DNA of 9,507 bases from Haloarculaceae archaeon (GCA_028274885.1 JAQCMX010000167.1:1-9507), one strand, 5' to 3'. Shown: positions 1-6,370, counted from the first letter of the stretch. The notes: a model not told the origin generated them from the sequence alone. Numbers and translations are program-made.

Positions 1-196
1 ACCCATCGGGTCGCATGTCAAAGACCCACTTCCATCCGAAGTAGGCCATCCAGGCCAGGAAAACGACGAAAATGAGGAGCCAGACGGTAATCTGGACGAG
101 ATGGACGGGGTAGATGAGATACGCAAACACAATCAGCACCAGAACCGCCGCTCCGGCGAGGAGGTCGTACCGGTCCAACGGCGGGAAATCGTACAT
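1..196 (-). CDS. Small two-helix membrane protein, partial (3' end outside window)
   Basis: The reading frame opens at ATG 194-196 and is still open at the window edge, giving about 65 residues that begin MYDFPPLDRYDLLAG. Two hydrophobic segments are visible, at about residues 14-30 and 33-52, separated by a very short turn, so a helical hairpin in the cytoplasmic membrane is likely. The second helix ends in an aromatic, basic stretch (AWMAYFGWKWVFD). The protein is a clear paralogue of the next gene downstream on the map (276-476): over 58 ungapped positions I count about 22 identities, including DR-x-D near the start and G-x-KW-x-x-D near the end. I do not recognise a named family and assign no function. 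The start is supported by a TATA-like box about 28 bases upstream. The true C-terminus lies outside the window. Confidence 0.72.
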   Translation of the reverse strand, partial: MYDFPPLDRYDLLAGAAVLVLIVFAYLIYPVHLVQITVWLLIFVVFLAWMAYFGWKWVFDMRPDG

Positions 197-220
197 CGGG
201 AGATACTAGCCTCGGTCCGG

Positions 221-228
221 GTATAGTG
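221..228 (-). promoter_or_regulatory. TATA-like box of the first small membrane protein
   Basis: On the minus strand this reads CACTATAC. Its centre lies about 28 bases upstream of the ATG at 196, the spacing expected for a leaderless archaeal transcript. It lies in the 79-base gap after the stop of the paralogous gene, so the two genes can be transcribed separately. Confidence 0.5.
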
Positions 229-275
229 GTGGCGAAATCCTGTCACCTTCGGAACCACGGCGACGATCGACGCGC

Positions 276-476
276 TCATCCCGTCAGATCGTCGACATCG
301 TACATCCACTTGGTCCCATAGTAGACAAACCAGGCCATCCAGACAGTAAAGACGACGAGCCAGACGGCATAGCGCACGACGAGATCGGCCGTAAACCCGT
401 ACGCTACCGCGAGCAACGTCACTGCTACGAGACCTGCGGCGTAATCTATCCGGTCGAACGCCGGTATCGATGCCAT
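276..476 (-). CDS. Small two-helix membrane protein (tandem paralogue)
   Basis: This encodes a 66-residue protein from ATG 474-476 to TGA 276-278, starting MASIPAFDRIDYAAG. It has two hydrophobic helices, roughly residues 13-29 and 33-53, and ends in a short acidic tail (DVDDLTG). It aligns without gaps to the neighbouring partial protein at 1-196, sharing the DR-x-D start, the central VWL, the AW pair and the G-x-KW-x-x-D end, so the pair arose by tandem duplication. An in-frame ATG at 521 would add 15 residues, but the TATA-like box at 497-503 lies inside that extension. A start at 476 therefore fits a leaderless transcript better. The function is unknown; a small membrane-anchored or accessory subunit is possible but nothing in the sequence says of what. 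Confidence 0.72.
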   Translation of the reverse strand: MASIPAFDRIDYAAGLVAVTLLAVAYGFTADLVVRYAVWLVVFTVWMAWFVYYGTKWMYDVDDLTG

Positions 477-496
477 TGGCGTACCTTTTTTTCTGA

Positions 497-503
497 TAAT
501 AAA
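497..503 (-). promoter_or_regulatory. TATA-like box of the second small membrane protein
   Basis: The minus strand reads TTTATTA, centred about 24 bases upstream of the ATG at 476. It lies in an AT-rich patch (481-504) that contrasts with the GC-rich surroundings. It decides the start: the longer reading frame from 521 would begin upstream of this promoter. Confidence 0.55.
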
Positions 504-555
504 GAACCTCCCGTTTTCCACCCCCGTTTTCGTTTCGAGTTAAAAAAGCACAGTT

Positions 556-563
556 CTATATAT
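556..563 (+). promoter_or_regulatory. TATA box of the alpha/beta hydrolase gene
   Basis: CTATATAT on the plus strand, centred about 27 bases before the ATG at 587 and only about 16 bases before the alternative GTG at 575. The haloarchaeal spacing favours ATG 587 as a leaderless start. An A-rich run (542-547, TAAAAAAGC context) just upstream could be part of a TFB recognition element. The 110-base region between 476 and 587 therefore carries two divergent promoters. Confidence 0.6.
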
Positions 564-586
564 CAACGGGAGACGTGAGCGAATAT

Positions 587-1294
587 ATGGTGAACACAGA
601 CCGTATCCCGGTTGCTTCGGGCGAACACGTTGCTGTCGTTCATCACAAGGCAGCGACGGACCGGTGGATCGTCTTCTGTCACGGGTTTGTAAGCGACAAA
701 TCCGGGAGTTACGAGGGTCGCTGTCGGCGGGCCGTCGAAGAAGGCTACAATGCTGTCCGGTTCGATTTCCGCGGCTGCGGAGACTCGGGCGGACAGTTTG
801 TGGAGCAGACACTCAGCTCACGGCTCGCGGATCTTCAAGCCGTTATCGAACAGTTCGCACCGCCATCCCTGGTCCTGTTCGGTTCCAGTTTTGGCGGGAA
901 GGTTGCCTTTCATTACGCCACCGGTTCCGACCGCGTCGAGGCCATCGTGGGCAGAGCACCCGTTACCTACAACAGGAGTTTCGACGAGTGGAGAGCGGTC
1001 GTTGAGGACGGGGGGAGCAAGGAGGTTGCACCCGGATTTCGGATCGATCGACGATTCTTCGATGATCTCGACGAGTACGGGTTCGAGGCTGTCACGTCGA
1101 CACTGGACGTCCCGGTGGCAATCTTTCACGGCGGCGCTGACCCGGCTGTTCCCGTCGAACACAGCTTTGAGGTTGCGGATAAACTGGGTGTCGACGTATT
1201 CGTTCAAAGGTACGCGGGTGAGAAACACCGGTTCTCGCGGGGTGTAGAGGAGCGTATGCGTCGACAGACGTTCGACTGGCTATCGACAGTCTGA
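587..1294 (+). CDS. Alpha/beta hydrolase (serine hydrolase, small esterase/peptidase-like)
   Basis: A 235-residue soluble alpha/beta-hydrolase-fold protein, which is about a minimal length for the fold. From the ATG at 587: an oxyanion-region HG pair in WIVFCHGFVSDK (about residues 27-38), a strand-turn VRFDFRGCGDSGG typical of the family (about 57-69), the nucleophile elbow G-S-S-F-G-G with Ser101, the acidic residue Asp185 in IFHGGADPAVP, and the catalytic His214 in AGEKHRF. The triad is complete and correctly ordered, so it should be an active hydrolase; substrate cannot be told. The overall pattern resembles the dienelactone hydrolase / 'serine aminopeptidase S33-like' group of small archaeal hydrolases. 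There is no signal peptide, so it is cytoplasmic. GTG 575 would add four residues; ATG 587 fits the TATA box better. It is convergent with the helicase, 80 bases away. Confidence 0.88.
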   Translation: MVNTDRIPVASGEHVAVVHHKAATDRWIVFCHGFVSDKSGSYEGRCRRAVEEGYNAVRFDFRGCGDSGGQFVEQTLSSRLADLQAVIEQFAPPSLVLFGSSFGGKVAFHYATGSDRVEAIVGRAPVTYNRSFDEWRAVVEDGGSKEVAPGFRIDRRFFDDLDEYGFEAVTSTLDVPVAIFHGGADPAVPVEHSFEVADKLGVDVFVQRYAGEKHRFSRGVEERMRRQTFDWLSTV

Positions 1295-1321
1295 GAGATC
1301 GAGGGCCATCATTCCGGCAGG

Positions 1322-1339
1322 ACCGACACCGAGGTCGGT
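1322..1339. repeat. Short inverted repeat between convergent genes
   Basis: ACCGAC (1322-1327) and GTCGGT (1334-1339) form a 6-bp stem with a 6-base loop in the 80-base gap between the converging hydrolase and helicase ends. It could aid transcription termination, but no T-run follows on either strand and haloarchaeal terminators are usually T-rich, so the role is uncertain. Confidence 0.25.
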
Positions 1340-1374
1340 TACTGGGTCCGAACTTCTCGCGGGATGTGAACTGC

Positions 1375-3414
1375 TTACAGATCCTCGCCGCGCAGTGCCA
1401 TCCGGGCGACGAGGTCGGAGGCGCTTTTGCCGGTCCTGAGGCTGTCCAGGATGGCAAACGCATCCCCGGGTGACAGGAAGTGTCTGGTGACTGCCCGTCC
1501 TGTCGGAGTTGGTTCCAGCCCATCGATGAATTCGTATTCCAGTAGCTTGCCAAGGGCGTGTTTGGTCGGCACTTCGCCGACCATCCGCTCGTTGAGCACC
1601 TTCGCCCGGGAACCGCCGACGGTCACGTTGGCAAGGGTTTCCTCGACGGAGGCGGCCTCGTCGTACCGCGTCTGGACCGGTTCCATCTCACCTTTCAGGA
1701 GTTTGAACGCCACCTCGTCCTCGGTCATCTCCTGGCTGCCGTGGTAAGCCCCATCGGGTTCGACCAGCAGGTAAACGGTTCCCTCGTCGTGGTAATCCGG
1801 CCTGCCTGCACGTCCCAGCATCTGGTGAAACTCCTGGACTGAGAGCCATTCGATCCCCATCGCGAGCGAGTCGAAGATGACCTGCGAGGCCGGAAAGTCG
1901 ACGCCAGCAGCGAGCGCCGCCGTCGTCACCACCGCGGCAAGTTCCTGGTCGGCAAACTCCCGTTCGACCCTGTTTCGGCGCTTGTTATCAAGCCCCGCGT
2001 GATACGGCGCCGACGAGTACTCGATGCGCCGGGAGATCTCGTGACACCGCCGGCGCGAGTTCGTGAAGATGATCGTCTGACCGCGATACCCTTTGCTCGA
2101 TTTGCTATCGAAGGCCCGTCTGACGAGTTTGTTCTCCACATCGACCTTTTCCCGGCTATCCAGAAAGGTCACGTGGCGCTGGATCGGGACAGGACGTTCC
2201 TCGAACTCGATGAGAGTGGCCTCGAGCGCTTCCGCTAGCGTCCTGGGATTTCCGACCGTCGCAGAGAGGTAAATCCACTGTGTCTGGCCCTCGCTGTACC
2301 GCCTACAGTAGTGCTTGAGACGGCTAATCAGGCCGTCGAGACGGTGTCCACGCTCCCCCTCGCCTAGCATATGTACCTCGTCGATAACGACTGTTCCAAT
2401 ATCGCCGAGGTCCTTGCCGGTGCGGAGCGCGTGATCGATCCCTTCGTAGGTGCCAACGATCACGTCGGCGCCAGGGTCGAACTGCTCTCCGGTGTCGTTG
2501 ATCCGGCTAGCACCGACACGCAGTGTCACGTCGACAACATCGCCGTACTGCTCCTGAAACTCGTTGTATTTCTGGTTTGCGAGGGCGACGAGCGGAACGA
2601 GAAACAACATCTTCCCCCTGCCGTTGAGCGTGCGGTCCAGTCCAGCCATCTCACCGACGAGTGTCTTCCCGGTTGCGGTGGCACTGACGACTAGCTGGTC
2701 GCTCCCGTCGGTGACGCCGTTCTCGACGGCGAGACTCTGGACGGGCAACAGGCGGTCGAATCGTCCCTCGAGTTTCCCCTGTAAGCCCGGGTGCAACGAA
2801 AGCGAGTCGACGGGGACCGGATCGACATCCTCTACGGTGGGACTGATCTCGTCGAACTTCGTCAGTTCCGGATCGAGTTCACCCTGGAGGAGGTTGGTGA
2901 TCCGTTCGAGATCCTGTACTTCGAACAGAAGCTCCTCGAGACGGGACTGTGCGGCGCCCGTGATGTCGCCGTGATAGGCGAGTTCGCGGTCGAGTTGTTC
3001 GCGCGCACAGTCCGGGCAGATCTCTTCGGTTTCGGTCTGGATCGCGTTCTCGTCGGTGAGCGGGGAGTACCACCCGCCTTTCGCACAGAGACGACAGGTC
3101 CGGACTACCTTTGCATCGAGCTGGTATGCCCCAAAGAGTGCGTTCAGTTCCTCCCGTCCCCTGCGGGTCGTCTGCTGGGATATCCGGATCCGGGTGGCGT
3201 GGCGTGCGAGTTCGACGAATTCGTCGGGACTGCGGAGTTCCTCGCTTGTCCCCTCGGTGATACGTAGTCTGGCAGGTCTCGGGCCCGCGTCCGTCTCTTT
3301 GATCTCGAGGACGCCGATAAATACGCGATCACCATCCCGCTGGACAACTGTCCGGTACTGGCCGCTGTCCTCGTGTAAAAACAGCGTATCAACGCGGACA
3401 GCCTGTCGTGACAC
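1375..3414 (-). CDS. Ski2-like DExH-box superfamily 2 helicase with N-terminal zinc-binding domain
   Basis: From GTG 3412-3414 this encodes 679 residues. The N-terminal about 220 residues begin MSRQAVRVDTLFLHE and hold a four-cysteine site (C107-x2-C110 and C133-x2-C136), then a charged helical, possibly coiled-coil stretch (about 155-185). I associate this region with the haloarchaeal DUF5814 domain, from memory. The helicase core follows: Q-like LLPVQSLAV (222-230), Walker A SATATGKT (244-251), DEVH (345-348), SAT (384-386), motif IV TIIFTNSRR (447-455), motif V TTAALAAGVDFP (497-508) and motif VI QMLGRAGRP (531-539). All ATPase motifs look intact, so it should be an ATP-dependent RNA or DNA remodelling enzyme near Hel308/Ski2; which nucleic acid is unknown. 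The frame stays open to ATG 3532-3534, which would add 40 unconvincing residues and overlap the cupin gene by 44 bases. GTG 3414 is preferred because of a TATA-like box 25 bases upstream and the family's usual N-terminus. No frameshifts seen. Confidence 0.9.
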   Translation of the reverse strand: MSRQAVRVDTLFLHEDSGQYRTVVQRDGDRVFIGVLEIKETDAGPRPARLRITEGTSEELRSPDEFVELARHATRIRISQQTTRRGREELNALFGAYQLDAKVVRTCRLCAKGGWYSPLTDENAIQTETEEICPDCAREQLDRELAYHGDITGAAQSRLEELLFEVQDLERITNLLQGELDPELTKFDEISPTVEDVDPVPVDSLSLHPGLQGKLEGRFDRLLPVQSLAVENGVTDGSDQLVVSATATGKTLVGEMAGLDRTLNGRGKMLFLVPLVALANQKYNEFQEQYGDVVDVTLRVGASRINDTGEQFDPGADVIVGTYEGIDHALRTGKDLGDIGTVVIDEVHMLGEGERGHRLDGLISRLKHYCRRYSEGQTQWIYLSATVGNPRTLAEALEATLIEFEERPVPIQRHVTFLDSREKVDVENKLVRRAFDSKSSKGYRGQTIIFTNSRRRCHEISRRIEYSSAPYHAGLDNKRRNRVEREFADQELAAVVTTAALAAGVDFPASQVIFDSLAMGIEWLSVQEFHQMLGRAGRPDYHDEGTVYLLVEPDGAYHGSQEMTEDEVAFKLLKGEMEPVQTRYDEAASVEETLANVTVGGSRAKVLNERMVGEVPTKHALGKLLEYEFIDGLEPTPTGRAVTRHFLSPGDAFAILDSLRTGKSASDLVARMALRGEDL

Positions 3415-3434
3415 AATCCACCGTAGGGACTGCC

Positions 3435-3443
3435 AGTATTTGA
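3435..3443 (-). promoter_or_regulatory. Possible TATA-like box of the helicase gene
   Basis: The minus strand reads TCAAATACT, centred about 25 bases upstream of the proposed GTG start at 3414, in the 76-base gap after the cupin stop codon. It supports the shorter helicase start and a separate leaderless transcript, although read-through from the cupin gene is also possible. Confidence 0.4.
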
Positions 3444-3490
3444 GTGGTGCGTTCGTGTGTCCCGACTCAGACTCGATGTCTGTCCGTTGA

Positions 3491-3865
3491 TCACTCGAGA
3501 ACCTGGATATCGTCGTTGCCGACCGGCACTGCACAGATGAACGCCCCCGGTTTGTCGGAGTGGTTCCGGTACCAGTGAACTGCTCCCGCTGGGATGTGGA
3601 CTGAGTCCCCGGTAGAAACCTTCAGTTCCGAGTCGCCAACACCCACCGTGTACCCGCCGGTGAGCACGTACTGAGCGTGTTCGATCTCGTTTGTGTGTTT
3701 TGGAACCTGTCCCCCCGCTGTGAGTGTGAACCGCCTGATTGCCACCTCGGTTCCACCGTAGTCTTCGTCGATCAGAACGCCCTTTTCGAGTCCGTCTGCC
3801 GCCTCGACCGGTTCGTACGAGACGTCATCTGCACGGCGAATCGTGAGTGGGTCAGTCTCTTCCAT
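3491..3865 (-). CDS. Single-domain cupin protein
   Basis: A 124-residue protein from ATG 3863-3865, the usual size for a one-domain cupin. Strand-rich central region with cupin motif 1 at P55-K-H57-T-N59 through E62, H63 and the V-L-T-G turn at 67-70, and cupin motif 2 as IPAGAVHWYRN (91-101) with His97. In the common motif-1 pattern a second His follows the first at +2; here that place is Asn59, so metal binding would rest on His57, Glu62 or His63, and His97. A bound divalent metal is likely but not certain. Such small cupins are often sensors, isomerases or dioxygenase-like; the sequence does not decide. It lies 76 bases upstream of the helicase on the same strand and diverges from the aldo/keto reductase. 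Soluble, acidic, no signal peptide. Confidence 0.88.
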   Translation of the reverse strand: MEETDPLTIRRADDVSYEPVEAADGLEKGVLIDEDYGGTEVAIRRFTLTAGGQVPKHTNEIEHAQYVLTGGYTVGVGDSELKVSTGDSVHIPAGAVHWYRNHSDKPGAFICAVPVGNDDIQVLE

Positions 3866-3888
3866 GATCGACCGTCGAGGCCAGCGGT

Positions 3889-3897
3889 CTTATCTTT
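3889..3897 (-). promoter_or_regulatory. TATA-like box of the cupin gene
   Basis: The minus strand reads AAAGATAAG, centred about 28 bases upstream of the cupin ATG at 3865. It lies in the 78-base divergent region shared with the aldo/keto reductase gene. Confidence 0.5.
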
Positions 3898-3908
3898 TTG
3901 TACGGGCT

Positions 3909-3939
3909 GAAAAACTTTGACTCCGGAGACCGTCGAGGA
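3909..3939 (+). promoter_or_regulatory. Start-region signals of the aldo/keto reductase
   Basis: Two weak signals bear on the start. GAAAAACTTT (3909-3918) is AT-rich and about 30 bases before ATG 3944, so it could serve as a TATA-like element. GAGGA (3935-3939) lies four bases before ATG 3944 and resembles a short Shine-Dalgarno sequence. Both favour ATG 3944 over the upstream in-frame TTG at 3917. Confidence 0.35.
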
Positions 3940-3943
3940 TGGT

Positions 3944-4756
3944 ATGGAGTACGTCACCCGCGCCGACGAGCAGGTCCCGGTGCTCGGTCTGGGTACCTGG
4001 CAGATGGACGAGGAGACGACATACCGATCGGTACAGACGGCACTGGAACTGGGATACCGGCACATCGATACCGCGCAGTTATACGAAAACGAAAGCGCAG
4101 TGGGCCGGGCGATCACCGACAGCCCGGTCGACCGTGAGGAGGTGTTTCTCACGACGAAGGTCGCTCCCACTCACCGGACTGTGGGCGAGATAGTCAGATC
4201 GACAGAGAGGAGTGTCGAGAAACTGGGCGTCGACACGGTCGATCTGTTGCTCATCCACTGGCCCCATCCCCTGGCCGAGTTAGGGAAGGTAATCGCCGGG
4301 CTGAACGAAACAGTAGCGCAGGGACTGACCCGACACATCGGGGTCAGCAACTTTGATGTGGAACGTCTCGACCGCGCTCGGACACTTTCATCAGTTCCGA
4401 TCTTTACGAATCAGGTGTTGTTCCATCCGTGGTGGCCCCAGCGGGAGCTACTCGAGTACTGTCAGAAAAACAATGTGATCCTGACCGCCTACAGCCCGCT
4501 TGCGAACGGATGGGCCGTCGACGACGATCTACTGTCCCAGGTCGGTGCGACATACGACAAGACCGGCCCACAGACCGCCCTCCGGTGGACAACCCAACAC
4601 AAAGATGTGATGACGATTCCACAGTCTGGGTCTCGCGACCACCTCGCCGAGAATATCGACATCTTCGATTTCAAACTGACGGCGGAGGATCACGACCGGA
4701 TCACCCGGCCCTCGTATTTAAAAACCGGCCTCGCCCAGATGAACGGGATGTTTTAG
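3944..4756 (+). CDS. Aldo/keto reductase (2,5-diketo-D-gluconate reductase-like, AKR superfamily)
   Basis: A 270-residue NAD(P)H-dependent oxidoreductase with a (beta/alpha)8 barrel, reducing aldehydes or ketones to alcohols in the cytoplasm. It begins MEYVTRADEQVPVLGLGTWQ, the standard archaeal AKR opening. The catalytic tetrad is complete: Asp42 (HIDTAQLYEN), Tyr47, Lys72 (TTKVAP) and His105 (LLLIHWPHP). Further family marks are GVSNFD (133-138), NQVLFHPW (156-163), AYSPLANG (182-189) and the cofactor loop IPQSGSRDHLAEN (225-237). In many relatives the cofactor loop reads IPKS; here Gln227 replaces the Lys, which may weaken contact with the 2'-phosphate of NADPH (inference). Length is near the 270-280 normal for the family. 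TTG 3917 would add nine residues. It diverges from the cupin gene and converges on the CBS relic, whose reading frame touches its stop codon. Confidence 0.92.
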   Translation: MEYVTRADEQVPVLGLGTWQMDEETTYRSVQTALELGYRHIDTAQLYENESAVGRAITDSPVDREEVFLTTKVAPTHRTVGEIVRSTERSVEKLGVDTVDLLLIHWPHPLAELGKVIAGLNETVAQGLTRHIGVSNFDVERLDRARTLSSVPIFTNQVLFHPWWPQRELLEYCQKNNVILTAYSPLANGWAVDDDLLSQVGATYDKTGPQTALRWTTQHKDVMTIPQSGSRDHLAENIDIFDFKLTAEDHDRITRPSYLKTGLAQMNGMF

Positions 4757-5034
4757 CCACCCTGGGATCGTCGGCACCAGTGTTTGATCATACTTGAAGA
4801 ACCGATAAGACGGTTCCCACGATCCCGGACGGGGATACGTATTATCTTCTGACATCAGTTTGGCAGCATCCCCCGGTCTTGTCGACCCGTTGACCGTCGT
4901 GACAGGGAAACTCATACAGTCCGCTACAGTTGTGTTTGCGGGATGGTTTTCCGCTGCTGCGAGTTCGACGAAATCCGTCTCGGTTAGTATCTGACCCACG
5001 AACACATCCCGGATGGGATATCTTTGTCCGTCAT
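4753..5034 (-). pseudogene. Decayed CBS-domain protein gene (two frameshifts, probable internal deletion)
   Basis: Minus-strand remnant of a two-CBS-domain protein. The ATG at 5032-5034 opens MTDKDIP and, read on in that frame, meets a stop after 16 codons. The next frame carries recognisable CBS sequence: RDVFVGQ, then ILTETDFVELAAAE, then a second domain start TVADCMSFPVTTVNG with DAAKLMSEDN. Near 4842 homology returns to the first frame as IRIPVRDRGNRLIG, which looks like the second half of the CBS motif, and that frame ends at TAA 4753-4755. So two compensating frame changes are needed to read the whole. The step from FVGQ straight to ILTETDF also suggests loss of about 50 residues of the first CBS domain, which in intact archaeal two-CBS proteins (130-150 residues) lies between these motifs. 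CBS pairs bind adenine nucleotides and regulate partners. A short expressed fragment cannot be excluded, nor can a sequencing error at one frameshift. Confidence 0.7.
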
Positions 5035-5056
5035 CCACCGTACTGTTTAGATAGCG

Positions 5057-5066
5057 TGTTATAGAA
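5057..5066 (-). promoter_or_regulatory. TATA-like box of the CBS relic
   Basis: The minus strand contains TTCTATAACA, centred about 28 bases upstream of ATG 5034, the same spacing seen at the intact genes. It suggests that the relic keeps its ancestral leaderless promoter and supports 5034 as its original start. Confidence 0.4.
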
Positions 5067-5225
5067 ATCTTACCACAGCTACGAGAACTATCTCAAAGGG
5101 CCAATCCGTCACCGGTCTGTCCGCTGGTACTCATAGGTGGCGTCAATCCGAACGTGTGACCGTCGACCTGGCTGGCAGCCTCCAACGGGAGACGAGATCG
5201 GAAGTTGTCGTCAGAATATCCGAAC
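5067..5225. other. Stretch without a recognisable gene
   Basis: Between the promoter-like boxes of the CBS relic and the exchanger I find no supported gene. Short open stretches exist on both strands (for example a minus-strand frame of about 40 codons stopping near 5095), but none has a start with promoter spacing, a recognisable motif or the coding bias of the neighbours. No inverted repeats typical of an insertion-sequence end were seen. Confidence 0.5.
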
Positions 5226-5227
5226 AG

Positions 5228-5235
5228 TTAAGAAT
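5228..5235 (+). promoter_or_regulatory. TATA-like box of the exchanger gene
   Basis: TTAAGAAT on the plus strand, centred about 27-28 bases upstream of GTG 5259. It supports GTG as a leaderless start codon; no Shine-Dalgarno sequence is visible. Confidence 0.5.
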
Positions 5236-5258
5236 CATCTGAGTGTTCATTCCGTACG

Positions 5259-6311
5259 GTGACGGTAATCCAAGAGTTACTTGGTAACCAGCCACTCGCT
5301 GTGTGGATCGTCCTCGGTGTAATTGGATTTTTTTTCACCTGGCGAGGCGCAAACATCGTCGAGTCTACCACCTCGAAGGTCAGTGATCACTACGGGGTGT
5401 CACAGGCAATCCAAGGGGGGCTCATCGTCGCAGTCGCCACATCGTTTCCGGAACTGGCGATCATCGTCATTTCTGTGGTGATTCTCGGCGAATTCGGGAT
5501 CGGAGCCGGGGCTCTCATCGGAACCGCTGTGTTCAATATCCTCGTGATCCCCGGTATTGTCACGATAGCAACCGGTGACACGTCGACCACACGAGGGATC
5601 GTGTACCGTGATGCGATATTTTATCTCGTGGCGATCCTGGGGTTCTTTGCGGTGATCGCACTCGGCGTCCTCGGGACCGACGGAACGGAAACCGCCGAGA
5701 TAACCCCGCAGATGGGGATCGGGCTGCTGGTTCTCTATGCCGTGTACGTTATTCTCATTGTGGGTGGACAGACGGACAAGCGACGCGTAGCGACCGATTA
5801 CCAGACGCAGGTACCCAAACAGCTCGTGCTGTTTTGTGCCGGACTGGGTGTCATTCTGGTCGGCGTTGAATCGATGATCGCCATGACAATCGAGATCTCC
5901 GAGGCGATCGACGCCCCCCCATTTTTGATGTCCGTCACCATCCTTTCGATACTGAGCTCCTTTCCGGACCTCCTCGTCGGTGTACAGATGGGCAAAGACG
6001 GGGACCAGAAGGCAGCTGTCGCAAACGTTTTCGGGACAAACACGTTCAATCTCGTCGCCGCACTGCCTGTCGGTGTGATTCTCGCTGGTGGCGTTTCGAT
6101 CGGATTTCTCACGTCTGTACCACTGATGCTTTTCCTGTTTTACTCAACCCTGGTAGTGGTCGTGGTCTCGGCTACCCAGTTCGAACTCACACAAACTGAA
6201 GGCTACCTCCTTATCGGGCTGTACGTCGTTTTTCTCGCCTGGATGGTGAGTGAGGCTGTCGGGTTTACCAGGCTTCTCACCGAAGAGACACTGCGGACAA
6301 TCGTCCAGTGA
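5259..6311 (+). CDS. CaCA-superfamily cation exchanger (sodium/calcium exchanger-like membrane protein)
   Basis: A 350-residue integral membrane protein starting at GTG 5259, with about ten hydrophobic helices (roughly 12-28, 51-75, 80-104, 116-138, 151-169, 187-205, 221-243, 254-277, 284-304, 315-334). Two inverted alpha repeats mark the Ca2+:cation antiporter superfamily. Repeat 1 has TSFPE (61-65, Glu65) and GTAVFN (88-93, Asn93). Repeat 2 has SSFPD (233-237, Asp237) and GTNTFN (259-264). The central loop (170-186, charged) is short, as in prokaryotic members. It should exchange Ca2+ or a related cation against Na+, K+ or H+ across the cytoplasmic membrane. Asp in the second FPD motif recalls K+-dependent NCKX proteins more than the Glu of NCX_Mj; the ion specificity is not settled by sequence. 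Length is slightly above the usual 300-340. It stands alone, with a gene-free gap on each side. Confidence 0.9.
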   Translation: MTVIQELLGNQPLAVWIVLGVIGFFFTWRGANIVESTTSKVSDHYGVSQAIQGGLIVAVATSFPELAIIVISVVILGEFGIGAGALIGTAVFNILVIPGIVTIATGDTSTTRGIVYRDAIFYLVAILGFFAVIALGVLGTDGTETAEITPQMGIGLLVLYAVYVILIVGGQTDKRRVATDYQTQVPKQLVLFCAGLGVILVGVESMIAMTIEISEAIDAPPFLMSVTILSILSSFPDLLVGVQMGKDGDQKAAVANVFGTNTFNLVAALPVGVILAGGVSIGFLTSVPLMLFLFYSTLVVVVVSATQFELTQTEGYLLIGLYVVFLAWMVSEAVGFTRLLTEETLRTIVQ

Positions 6312-6370
6312 GTTCGAAGCATTGCCTCGAAAAATACGACGCCAGAGGGTGGGTGTGCCCGGAACCACTC

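Noticed and set aside
540..812. Minus-strand frame of 90 codons opposite the hydrolase start
   Set aside because: Arg/Ser-rich, antisense to a supported gene and running through its promoter; composition unlike a haloarchaeal protein.
750..1247. Overlapping plus-strand and minus-strand frames within the hydrolase gene
   Set aside because: The hydrolase frame has the full catalytic triad and a promoter. The others (750-1247 plus, 818-1228 minus) are out-of-frame shadows with Arg/Ser/Pro-rich composition.
2791..3267. Plus-strand open frame of 158 codons opposite the helicase
   Set aside because: Antisense shadow of the helicase N-terminal domain and core start; no recognisable domain in the product.
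5067..5225. Possible transposase or other gene remnant in the gap between the CBS relic and exchanger
   Set aside because: I translated both strands and found only short frames without recognisable motifs, and no terminal inverted repeats or target duplications.
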